Assembly: GCF_900101965.1 (NCBI RefSeq)
Contig: NZ_FNAP01000001.1
Location: forward strand, 124,001 to 188,000
Reading direction: 5' to 3'
From: Rhodospira trueperi
GTDB lineage: Bacteria; Pseudomonadota; Alphaproteobacteria; Rhodospirillales; Rhodospirillaceae
DNA length: 64,000 nucleotides
Both the position numbers and the translations under genes were made by a program. Position 1 is the first letter of the stretch. Each line of letters starts with the position of its first letter. Positions 43,397-51,076 of this stretch are shown piece after piece. The notes beneath the pieces were generated by a model, which was given only the letters and a program-made list of their open reading frames with translations, was not told where the DNA came from and made no database searches.

Positions 43397-45166
43397 CTAA
43401 ATGTCTGCATCCACGGTTTCCGGATCAAGCACGCGCCAGGGCGGTAGCCGGATTGTCACCGTCGTGCCTTCGTTCGGCGCGCTGGTCAGGTGCAACCGGC
43501 CGTCGTGCAACTCGACAAGACCCTTGGTCAGCGGCAGTCCCAGGCCGGTGCCCTCGTGCTTGCGGGCCAATGAGCTGTCCACCTGACCGAACTTGGTCAT
43601 TGCGGTGATGAGCCCCTGTTCGTCCATGCCGATGCCCGTGTCGCGCACCGTGATCACGAGTCCGCCGTCGTCGTCGCGCCGGGCGGCGCTGTCTATGCGG
43701 CCGCCTTGGGGCGTGAACTTGATGGCGTTGGACAGCACGTTCAGCAGGATCTGGCGCAGCCGGCGGTGGTCGGCCAGCAACCGGGGCAGATCGGAGCCGA
43801 TGGCGTTGGCCAGGGTGACGCCGGCCTCGCGGGCCTGTGAGGCGAGGAACTCGATGGCGGATTGCTGAACGTCGGCGAGGTCCACCTCCTCCTCGTTCAG
43901 GGTCAGCCGGCCGGATTCCACTGCGGCGACGTCCAGGATGTCGTTGATCAGGTCCAGAAGGTGCGAGCCGGACGCATGGATATGATCGACATACTCCCCG
44001 TATTTGTCGTTTCCGAGCGGGCCGAACAGGCCGTCGCGCATGGTCTGCGAAAAGCCGATGATCGCGTTCAGGGGCGTGCGCAGTTCATGGCTCATGTTGG
44101 CCAGCAGTTCCGTCTTGGCCTTGTTGGCCAGCTCGGCGGCGTGCCGGGATTCCTCCATGGAGGCCTCGGCCTGTTTGCGTTCGGTGATGTCCTCGTGCAT
44201 CGCCACGAAGTGGGTGATCGTCCCGTCCGGGTCCTTGATGGGGGAGATCGAGACGTGCGCCCAGAACTCCTGTCCGTCCTTGCGACGGACCTTGAGTTCG
44301 CCGCGCCAATCACGACCTGCCAGAACCGTGGCCCACATGGTTTCGTGAACGATTTGCGGGGTTTCGGGAGACTTGAGGAGACGCGGGGTCTGGCCCAGGG
44401 CCTCCGTGCGAGCGTAACCGGTCATCAATTCGAATCTGGGATTCACGTATTCGATCCGGCCGGCCAGATCGGTGATGAAGATGGTCACCGGGTTCTGTTC
44501 GACCGCCATGCCGAGCTTGCGCAGTTCGGCCTCCGTCTGCCGGCGGATCTCAACCTCTTTCTTCAGGGCGGCCGTTCGCTCGGCCACCTTCTCTTCCAGG
44601 CTGTCGCGGGCTGCGTTCAGGTCGCGGGTTCGGGCCGTGATTTCCTCTTCCATCGGCCGCACCATCCAGCGGAACAGCACGTACCACAGCGTCAGCGTGG
44701 TCACGCCGATCAGCGAGAGGCCCAGCAGGAACAGGCTGCGCCGCAGGGCGGCCAAGGCGTCGTGCAGTTCCGTGGCATCGTGGCATAGCGTCAGGCTCAG
44801 GACGCGATTTCGGTACTGGAACGTTTGCTTGAGTGTCAGGGGTGTCTCCGCATTGTCCGCGCGGCGGAACGAGAAAAACGTCCGCCCGTTGTCGAGCGTG
44901 ACGTCCAGAACCACCACATCCTGGCGGTCGGAGACCCAATCGTCCAAAAGGTGCTGCCCCTCGACGTAGTCGTTGCGCAGCATGGTATCCGTGAGAATAC
45001 CGCCGATCAGGGCGGCCTCGACCTCCATCTTGCGGGTTTCGCCCGCGATTAACTGGTTGCGCAGTTGGGTATGCACCAGGAGGCTGGCAATGGACGTGAA
45101 CAGGGACAGAATCAGAACGATCACGAAGAGCAGGACCCATCGACCGTACCGAAACGTGCGTCCCAT
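43397..45166 (-). CDS. Membrane PAS sensor histidine kinase paired with PhnD-like protein
   Basis: The 589-residue kinase has an N-terminal membrane helix (WVLLFVIVLILSLFTSIASLLV), a periplasmic domain (about 35-140), a second helix (about 143-165), a coiled-coil, a PAS/PAC domain (about 220-340, VEQNPVTIFITDLAGRIEYV), HisKA with LLANMSHELRTPLNAIIGF, and HATPase with NVLSNAIKFTPQGG, DTGIGM and GTGLGLPL. It starts 7 bases after the stop of the PhnD-like binding-protein gene, so the binding protein probably presents its ligand to the periplasmic domain. No response regulator or ABC transporter is nearby. Confidence 0.92.
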   Translation of the reverse strand: MGRTFRYGRWVLLFVIVLILSLFTSIASLLVHTQLRNQLIAGETRKMEVEAALIGGILTDTMLRNDYVEGQHLLDDWVSDRQDVVVLDVTLDNGRTFFSFRRADNAETPLTLKQTFQYRNRVLSLTLCHDATELHDALAALRRSLFLLGLSLIGVTTLTLWYVLFRWMVRPMEEEITARTRDLNAARDSLEEKVAERTAALKKEVEIRRQTEAELRKLGMAVEQNPVTIFITDLAGRIEYVNPRFELMTGYARTEALGQTPRLLKSPETPQIVHETMWATVLAGRDWRGELKVRRKDGQEFWAHVSISPIKDPDGTITHFVAMHEDITERKQAEASMEESRHAAELANKAKTELLANMSHELRTPLNAIIGFSQTMRDGLFGPLGNDKYGEYVDHIHASGSHLLDLINDILDVAAVESGRLTLNEEEVDLADVQQSAIEFLASQAREAGVTLANAIGSDLPRLLADHRRLRQILLNVLSNAIKFTPQGGRIDSAARRDDDGGLVITVRDTGIGMDEQGLITAMTKFGQVDSSLARKHEGTGLGLPLTKGLVELHDGRLHLTSAPNEGTTVTIRLPPWRVLDPETVDADI

Positions 45167-45173
45167 GGCGGAC

Positions 45174-46052
45174 CTACTGATCCTTGAGAACAGGGAGCAC
45201 GACGGTGAGGATGTCCCGGTGCGGGTCATAATCGCTGTCGCTTACGGGCGCGAACCCCGTCAGGGTGGTGCTGATCGCGCCCAGGATTTCCGTGCTGTCC
45301 GGGTGGTCGCGCAGCGTGAGCAGGGCTTGGGCGATCTTGTCGCGCAACGCCGGGTCCATGGTCGCGCGTGTGACGAACACATGCGTTGACAGCGGCTTGG
45401 AATAGGCTAGGGCGCGGATCGGTTTGTCGCGGTTCTCGACAAAAACTTCCTCGGCCACCGCACCGGCGTCGAAGTCGCCGAACTGGACGCCCAGGATGAC
45501 GTTTTCATGGTTGCGCAAATGGCTACGGTCGGCGAGGTCCTCCAGCCGGACGCCGGCCTGCATTAGCATGTACACTGGAACCTGTGTGCTGAGGGTCGAA
45601 TTGGTGCTGCCGAAGGCCATGCGGGTGCCCGCCAGGTCGGACAGTTCCTGATAGGGACTGTCTCGCTCGACCACGATGACCGATCGGAAGGTGGGCATCC
45701 CGTCGAACTCGAAGCGGACAAGCAGGGGTTTGAGCCCGTATTGCTCGCCGATCACCACATAAGGGCTGCCGCCCAGAAAGGAGATGTCCAGTGCGTCCTC
45801 TCCGGTCAGGTGGATGTGTTCCGCGTAGTCGCGGGCGACGGTGATGTGGACGGGCCGGTCAAGGGCCTCGGACAGGTAGCGTGCCAGCGGTGTGTACTTT
45901 TCGATCAGGTGTTCAGCGTTCAGATAGGGCATGAAGCCCAGGGTGAGTGGTCCTGCCGCGTCCGTACTCGCGGCCCTGACCTGGGCGAAAGGTGCGACCA
46001 TCAGCAAGGCGCAGAGCGCGGCGGTCAAAACGGCTCTCAGGCGGACTCGCAT
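45174..46052 (-). CDS. PhnD-like periplasmic substrate-binding protein
   Basis: Periplasmic protein of 292 residues with a signal peptide (AVLTAALCALLMVAPFAQVRA). The PhnD/PtxB-type fold is indicated by TLGFMPYLNAEHLIEKYTPLARYLSEAL, ISFLGGSPYVVI, LAGTRMAFGSTNSTLS and FDAGAVAEEVFVEN. The family binds phosphonates, phosphite, phosphate or other small anions. AAGGA precedes the ATG. It is not followed by permease or ATPase genes but directly by a sensor kinase, pointing to a sensing role. Confidence 0.88.
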   Translation of the reverse strand: MRVRLRAVLTAALCALLMVAPFAQVRAASTDAAGPLTLGFMPYLNAEHLIEKYTPLARYLSEALDRPVHITVARDYAEHIHLTGEDALDISFLGGSPYVVIGEQYGLKPLLVRFEFDGMPTFRSVIVVERDSPYQELSDLAGTRMAFGSTNSTLSTQVPVYMLMQAGVRLEDLADRSHLRNHENVILGVQFGDFDAGAVAEEVFVENRDKPIRALAYSKPLSTHVFVTRATMDPALRDKIAQALLTLRDHPDSTEILGAISTTLTGFAPVSDSDYDPHRDILTVVLPVLKDQ

Positions 46053-46190
46053 GGGCGCGTTCCTTGGTCGGGGCCAAGACGCTGGCCGAGGAAAGAGACT
46101 CTTCTCCGCCCTATTGTCGTCAGGGCCATCTTGAGAGGCCACATCTTTTTTTGAATAAGTATCAGTCTCAATCGAGGGGGCCCGCAGGCA

Positions 46191-46721
46191 TCAAGCCCCC
46201 TTTGATGGTCCCGCGTGGTGGCGCGCCAACGGTTCGTTGGGCTTCAGTTCGGCGTCCCAGGGGAACAGCAGCCAGAGTTCACTCTGAACGGGGACGGCGA
46301 ACAGGTCCACGGCGGCCTGTCCTTCCGGCTTGGCGTAAACCGTCGCGATGGTGGCGCGAGGCAGCAGATTGCGGACCACACTGGCGGTCACGCCGGAATC
46401 GACCAAGTCGTCGATCACCAGCCAGTTGTCGCCGTCGCCGACGAGGTCGGTGTCCACGCCTTTGAGCATGCGGGGCGCGCCCTGGGCGCGGTCGTCGTAG
46501 CTGGCGACGCTGACCGCCTCGACGGTGCGAATGTCCAGTTCGCGGGCGATGATGCAGGCGGGGATCATGCCGCCCCGGGCAATGGCGATGATACCGTCAT
46601 AGCGGTGGTGTTCGGCGATGATCCGCTGGGCCAGCACCCGGGTGTCCCGGTGAAAGATCTCCCACGGGATCGGCATGTAGATGCTGTGGGTGTAGTCGTT
46701 CGCCATGGCGCTGTGTTCCAT
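46191..46721 (-). CDS. gpt: Xanthine-guanine phosphoribosyltransferase
   Basis: Purine salvage enzyme of 176 residues transferring phosphoribose from PRPP to xanthine or guanine. It shows SIYMPIPWEIFHRDTRVLAQ at the start, IAIARGGMIPACIIAREL, and the PRPP-binding motif NWLVIDDLVDSGVTA, ending LLFPWDAELKPNEP. The ATG at 46721 has AAGGAAC upstream; an ATG at 46706 is also possible. It is divergent from the GGT-family gene. Confidence 0.94.
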   Translation of the reverse strand: MEHSAMANDYTHSIYMPIPWEIFHRDTRVLAQRIIAEHHRYDGIIAIARGGMIPACIIARELDIRTVEAVSVASYDDRAQGAPRMLKGVDTDLVGDGDNWLVIDDLVDSGVTASVVRNLLPRATIATVYAKPEGQAAVDLFAVPVQSELWLLFPWDAELKPNEPLARHHAGPSKGA

Positions 46722-46860
46722 CAGGGCGGGGCGTTCCTTCCTTACTCCGGGGCGTGGGGCCGGGCAACCGCTTCGGCCGTCAACTCGGCTCTGGACGGAA
46801 GCGGATGCGATCCCGCATACAGGGGATGTCTTCCGTACGCCAACGAATGGACCCGGGTCG

Positions 46861-48459
46861 ATGCTGCATACCCTGACGGCCGTGCGCGGCATGGTGACGG
46901 CGCCGCACCACTTGGCGGCACAGGCGGGGCTGCGGGTGCTGCGCGAGGGCGGAAACGCCATCGAGGCCATGGTGGCCTGCGCGGCGACCTGCGCGGTCGT
47001 GTATCCGCACATGAACGGGCTGGGCGGGGATGCGTTCTGGCTGATGGCCCGGCCGGGGCGGCCCGCGCTGTCCATTGAGGCCGCGGGCGCCGCCGGTCGC
47101 GCGGTCACGGCTGATCTCTACCGGTCGCGAGGGCTGGAGGGGGTCCCCGTGCGAGGTCCGCTGGCGGCCAACACGGTGGCCGGCGCGGTCTCCGGGTGGT
47201 CATCGGCGCTGGAGATGAGCGCGCGTCACTGGGATGGATCGTTGCCGCTGGCGCGGTTGCTGGAGGACGCCATCCACTACGCCGAGTCGGGCTGTCCGGC
47301 GGCGACCTCCCTCGTTCGCGCGACCGAAAGGGTGGGCGACCAAGTGACGGGCCTGCGCAACTTCGCCGATCTGTTCCTTGACGGGGGACACCCGCCCGCC
47401 CCCGGCGCGCGGCGGCGCAACCCGGCCCTGGCCGCGACTCTGAGGGGTTTGGTCGAGCGCGGCCTGGATGACTTCTATCGCGGCCAGATCGGTCGGGCGG
47501 TCGCGGCCGATCTGAAGGCCCTGGGGAGCCCGTTGCTGTCGGACGATCTGGCGGGGCATCGGTCGGCGCGGCGCCGGCCGTTGGCCCTGAGGTTGGCGCA
47601 CGGCACGGTCTACAACACCCAGCCACCGACCCAGGGCCTGTCCTCGCTGATGATCCTGGGCCTGTTCGAGCGTCTCGGGGTCGCCGAGGCCGAGGGATTC
47701 GACCATATCCACGGCCTGATCGAGGCGGCCAAGGTCGCGTACACGCTCCGCAACCGGCATGTGACTGATCCGCGCTACATGGCCGTGCACGCGGGCACGT
47801 ACCTGACGGACACCATGCTGGACCAGGGGGCGGCCGGGATCGACCGCCGCCGCGCCGCGCCGTGGCCGGCGGCCGACCGGATCGGGGACGGCGATACCGT
47901 TTGGATGGGCTGTATCGACGGCGCCGGCCGGGCCGTGAGCTGCATCCAGAGCCTGTATCACGATTTCGGCTCGGGCGCGGTGCTGACTGACACCGGGATC
48001 GTTTGGCAGAACCGGGGCACGAGCTTCCAGCTTGATCCGGACAAGCCCAATGCGCTGATCCCGGGGCGGCGCCCGTTCCATACCCTGAACCCGCCCATCG
48101 CGCGGCTGAACGACGGCTCCATGATGGTCTACGGCACCATGGGCGGCGATGCCCAGCCGCAGGTGCAGGCGGAGATCTTCACCCGCCATGTGCTGTTCGG
48201 GCAGCCGCTCCAGGCCGCCGTGACCGCGCCGCGCTGGATGCTCGGCCGTACCTGGGTGGGCCGCCCCGACGACGTGAAGATCGAAAACCGGGTGGACCCG
48301 GCGGTGATCGCGGCGCTGGAGGCGGCCGGGCACACGGTGTCGCGGTTAGAGGCGTTCGACGAGGTCACCGGTCACGCCGGCGCCATCGTGCGCCGGCCCG
48401 ATGGCGTGTTGGAGGGGGCGGCGGACCCGCGCGCGGATGGGGTGGTGGCGGCGTTCTGA
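46861..48459 (+). CDS. Gamma-glutamyltransferase-family Ntn hydrolase
   Basis: The 532-residue product belongs to the gamma-glutamyltransferase superfamily, which self-cleaves at a threonine. It starts TAVRGMVTAPHHLAAQAGLRVL, includes NGLGGDAFWLM, NTQPPTQGLSSLMILGL, GDTVWMGCIDGAGRAVSCIQ, YHDFGSGAVLTDTGI, and MVYGTMGGDAQPQ. The nucleophile Thr is probably that in GDTVWMG. The variant motif and absence of a signal peptide resemble cytoplasmic members such as oxamate amidohydrolase (HpxW) rather than periplasmic Ggt, so substrate is uncertain. Confidence 0.8.
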   Translation: MLHTLTAVRGMVTAPHHLAAQAGLRVLREGGNAIEAMVACAATCAVVYPHMNGLGGDAFWLMARPGRPALSIEAAGAAGRAVTADLYRSRGLEGVPVRGPLAANTVAGAVSGWSSALEMSARHWDGSLPLARLLEDAIHYAESGCPAATSLVRATERVGDQVTGLRNFADLFLDGGHPPAPGARRRNPALAATLRGLVERGLDDFYRGQIGRAVAADLKALGSPLLSDDLAGHRSARRRPLALRLAHGTVYNTQPPTQGLSSLMILGLFERLGVAEAEGFDHIHGLIEAAKVAYTLRNRHVTDPRYMAVHAGTYLTDTMLDQGAAGIDRRRAAPWPAADRIGDGDTVWMGCIDGAGRAVSCIQSLYHDFGSGAVLTDTGIVWQNRGTSFQLDPDKPNALIPGRRPFHTLNPPIARLNDGSMMVYGTMGGDAQPQVQAEIFTRHVLFGQPLQAAVTAPRWMLGRTWVGRPDDVKIENRVDPAVIAALEAAGHTVSRLEAFDEVTGHAGAIVRRPDGVLEGAADPRADGVVAAF

Positions 48460-48503
48460 GCGGACGGAACCGGCCCCGTCCGCGAGATCACTCACGCAGC
48501 CCT

Positions 48504-48584
48504 GTAGGTTGGGGTGAGCGGAGCGAACCCCAACACCGGACGGGTGTGTTGGGGTTCGGCGCGTCGCGCCTCACCCCAACCTAC
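48504..48584. repeat. Palindromic repeat gtaggttggggt ... accccaacctac
   Basis: The outer arms gtaggttggggtgag and ctcaccccaacctac and the inner arms gcgaaccccaac and gttggggttcg form a double-armed 81-bp palindrome around accggacgggtgt. Its right end contains the trmFO stop codon (48573-48571 on the minus strand). Confidence 0.8.
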
Positions 48585-49941
48585 GGTTAGGCAACCTCAT
48601 CCACCCGGCCAGATCCTCCAGCGCCCGCCGTCCGTACACCGCCTTGCGGTCGCGGCCGCGCAGCTTGCGCTTGCCCACCCGGGTCAGCTCCGGGGGCAGC
48701 TCCGGGAACAGACCGAAGTTGACGTTCATGGGCTGGAACGTCTCGGCGTGGGCCGGGTTGGTGATGTGGTTCAGCAAGGCGCCCAAAGCCGTCGTGCCCG
48801 GCGGTGGCATGACCGCCTCGCCCCATGCCTCGGCGGCCGTGAACAGCCCGGCCAGAAGGCCCACGGCGGCGCTTTCCACATAGCCCTCGCAGCCCGTCAC
48901 CTGCCCGGCAAAACGAACCCAGGGCCTGCTCTTCAGGCGCAGCGTGCCGTCCAGCAGGCGCGGACTGTTCAGGAACGTGTTGCGGTGGATGCCGCCCAGG
49001 CGGGCGAACTCGGCCCGCTCCAGACCCGGGATCATGCGGAAGATGCGCGCCTGCTCGCCGTGGCGCAGCTTGGTCTGAAAGCCGACGATATTGTACAGCG
49101 TGCCCAGCGCGTTGTCCTGGCGCAGTTGGACGATGGCGTGGGGCTTGCGGTCAGGGGCGCGCGGGTTGGTCAGGCCGACCGGCTTCATGGGGCCGTGGGC
49201 CAGCGTTTCGCGGCCGCGTTCGGCCATCACCTCGATGGGCAGGCAACCTTCGAAGTACGGTGTGCCCTCCCATTCCTTGAAGGCCACCGTTTCGGCGCTC
49301 AGCAGCGTGTCGATGAAGGCATCGTATTGGGCGCGGTCCATGGGGCAGTTGATGTAGTCCGAGCCCGAGCCCTTGTCATAGCGCGACTGGAACCACGCCA
49401 CGTCCATGTCGATGCTGTCCCTGTGGACGATGGGGGCGATGGCATCGAAGAAGGCGAGGTGGTTCTCGCCGGTCTCGGCGCGGATCGCTTCGGCGAGAGC
49501 CGGCGACGTCAGCGGGCCGGTGGCGATGATCGTCGGGCCGTCGTCCGCGTCGGGCAAGGCGGTGATCTCGCCGCGCGTGACCGTGACGTTGGGGTGGCTC
49601 TCCAACGCGGCCTGGACATCACGCGAGAATGCCTCGCGGTCCACGGCCAGCGCGCCCCCGGCCGGCACCTTGTTGCGGTCGGCCGCCGCCATCACCAGGG
49701 AGTCCAGGCGGCGCATCTCCGCGTGCAGCAGGCCGACGGCGTTGCCCTCGGCATCGTCGGAGCGGAAGGAGTTAGAGCACACCAGTTCAGCCAGCCCGTC
49801 GGTGACGTGTGCGTCGGTCGCCCGGACGGGGCGCATCTCAGTGAGGGCAACGGCAAGGCCCCGCCGGGCACACTGCCACGCCGCCTCGCTGCCCGCGAGG
49901 CCGCCGCCGATGATCTGAACCGCGAGGTGCTGGGCGCTCAT
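48571..49941 (-). CDS. trmFO: tRNA m5U54 methyltransferase, folate/FAD-dependent
   Basis: Methylates U54 of tRNA using methylenetetrahydrofolate and FADH2. The 456-residue product starts with the FAD-binding [14 protein letters not shown] and includes [68 protein letters not shown], and [17 protein letters not shown]. The last residues (about LPNRRLG) and the stop are encoded within the arm of a palindromic repeat, so the natural end may have been replaced. It is downstream of the STAS gene pair on the same strand. Confidence 0.95.
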   Translation of the reverse strand: MSAQHLAVQIIGGGLAGSEAAWQCARRGLAVALTEMRPVRATDAHVTDGLAELVCSNSFRSDDAEGNAVGLLHAEMRRLDSLVMAAADRNKVPAGGALAVDREAFSRDVQAALESHPNVTVTRGEITALPDADDGPTIIATGPLTSPALAEAIRAETGENHLAFFDAIAPIVHRDSIDMDVAWFQSRYDKGSGSDYINCPMDRAQYDAFIDTLLSAETVAFKEWEGTPYFEGCLPIEVMAERGRETLAHGPMKPVGLTNPRAPDRKPHAIVQLRQDNALGTLYNIVGFQTKLRHGEQARIFRMIPGLERAEFARLGGIHRNTFLNSPRLLDGTLRLKSRPWVRFAGQVTGCEGYVESAAVGLLAGLFTAAEAWGEAVMPPPGTTALGALLNHITNPAHAETFQPMNVNFGLFPELPPELTRVGKRKLRGRDRKAVYGRRALEDLAGWMRLPNRRLG

Positions 49942-49969
49942 GGGCGCCGGCCGGCCGGACGGGCTGCTG

Positions 49970-50350
49970 TCACGGTCGCAGGCACTCCGCCTGTTCCTCG
50001 GACAGGGCCAACACCTGGGCGGTGAACCGTCCGGTGCGGCGATTGGACGCCGAAACCATAATCTCGATGGGGTCGCAGTCGCGCGGTTCCGACTCGACCA
50101 GTTCCAACGTGGCCCGCTGTCCCTTTGGCGGAAGCGGAGCGCGTTCCCCGGCGAAGGGGGGAATCGCCAGAGCCCCGGAGACCACATCGGCGTCGGTGTC
50201 GAGGACGCTGACAAGACACGGCATCCCGTTCAGTCGCGCTCGCACTGCCGTTCGGCCATGCGTGGTCGGCTGGCCGGCGCCGGCCATGGGATCGTCCGAT
50301 CCGGATTCGTTGCTGTCCCGGTGTCCCGACAGATGTGCAAAGACATCCAT
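49970..50350 (-). CDS. Hypothetical protein beside STAS gene, possibly PilZ-like
   Basis: The 126-residue protein has an acidic N-terminus followed by [20 protein letters not shown], a Pro-rich turn, and [20 protein letters not shown] with a final [20 protein letters not shown]. The early Arg pair and strand-rich rest recall PilZ domains, but the D/NxSxxG motif is not present, so the resemblance is weak. GGGGGAAG precedes the ATG. It lies between the STAS gene (40 bases) and trmFO (28 bases), likely one transcript. Confidence 0.55.
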   Translation of the reverse strand: MDVFAHLSGHRDSNESGSDDPMAGAGQPTTHGRTAVRARLNGMPCLVSVLDTDADVVSGALAIPPFAGERAPLPPKGQRATLELVESEPRDCDPIEIMVSASNRRTGRFTAQVLALSEEQAECLRP

Positions 50351-50390
50351 GGTTTGCTTCCCCCCCCGGTTCCGCTCCGCCCCGCAAACG

Positions 50391-50711
50391 TCAGGCCGCT
50401 TCTGAGGTCCGGCCGTCCTCCAGAACGAAAAGCTCGGTGACGTGGGCCTGTTCCAAGATCGACCACACGGCCGGTTCGACGCATCGAAGCGTGAGCGAGC
50501 ACTCGCGCTGTTCCGCCACTTCCTGGCTCATCAGTAGCATGCCGATTCCGCTGGAGTCGATGAACGGAACCTCGGCGAGATCCAGAACGTAACTCTGCGC
50601 CCCGGTCGCCCGCATGTGATCCAGAACGTCGTTGAACCGGCCGAAGGCCGTGTGCGTCAACGCGCCGGACAGATGCACCACGGCGGTGTTGTCCTGTTGC
50701 TTTAGAATCAT
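50391..50711 (-). CDS. STAS-domain anti-sigma factor antagonist
   Basis: The 106-residue single STAS domain starts MILKQQDNTAVVHLSGALT and contains the signature YVLDLAEVPFIDSSGIGMLL with the serine expected to be phosphorylated by a partner anti-sigma kinase. LRCVEPAVWSILEQAHVTELF closes the fold. It should act in partner-switching control, but no anti-sigma kinase or PP2C phosphatase gene is nearby. It is the first gene of a transcript running into the 126-residue protein and trmFO. Confidence 0.9.
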   Translation of the reverse strand: MILKQQDNTAVVHLSGALTHTAFGRFNDVLDHMRATGAQSYVLDLAEVPFIDSSGIGMLLMSQEVAEQRECSLTLRCVEPAVWSILEQAHVTELFVLEDGRTSEAA

Positions 50712-51076
50712 GCCATCATCCCTGTCACCACACGGTGCCGGTGATCGCGTTTCCTCCCAACGAGAACGTGCCTGGGTCTCTTGTGGACCGTGACGATCCT
50801 TTTTTGACCGCTTTTCGTGCCCGCTGGCAACGTGTTCCTTGGTGATACCCGATTCTCGAAGGAACGTATACTCCTCCAAAAGAATGAGACGAACTTAACG
50901 TGGGAATATTCCATGAAAAGGTCCTGCACGCTTGACCGCACAACTCATGCAGGGCGAAGCGGCCGAAGGCATTCATGGCTTCAACCGACAGATACAGGTA
51001 TTTCGGGCTTCGCATGCGCCCGTGACCACGCCTCGCCAACCCTGAGTCGGAACGAGTCCGGGTCGATCCGTCGGGC
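50712..51076 (-). other. Gap between topA and the STAS gene
   Basis: These 365 bases follow the topA stop and precede the STAS gene on the same strand. Part of it (about 50840-50960) is AT-richer than the surroundings and may hold the STAS promoter. An open frame on the plus strand from 50817 runs into antisense topA and is not supported. No clear terminator was found. Confidence 0.35.

Noticed and set aside
46150-46175. Fur-like inverted repeat near gaataagtatcagtctcaatc
   Set aside because: Alignment to the 19-base Fur consensus was poor in both registers.
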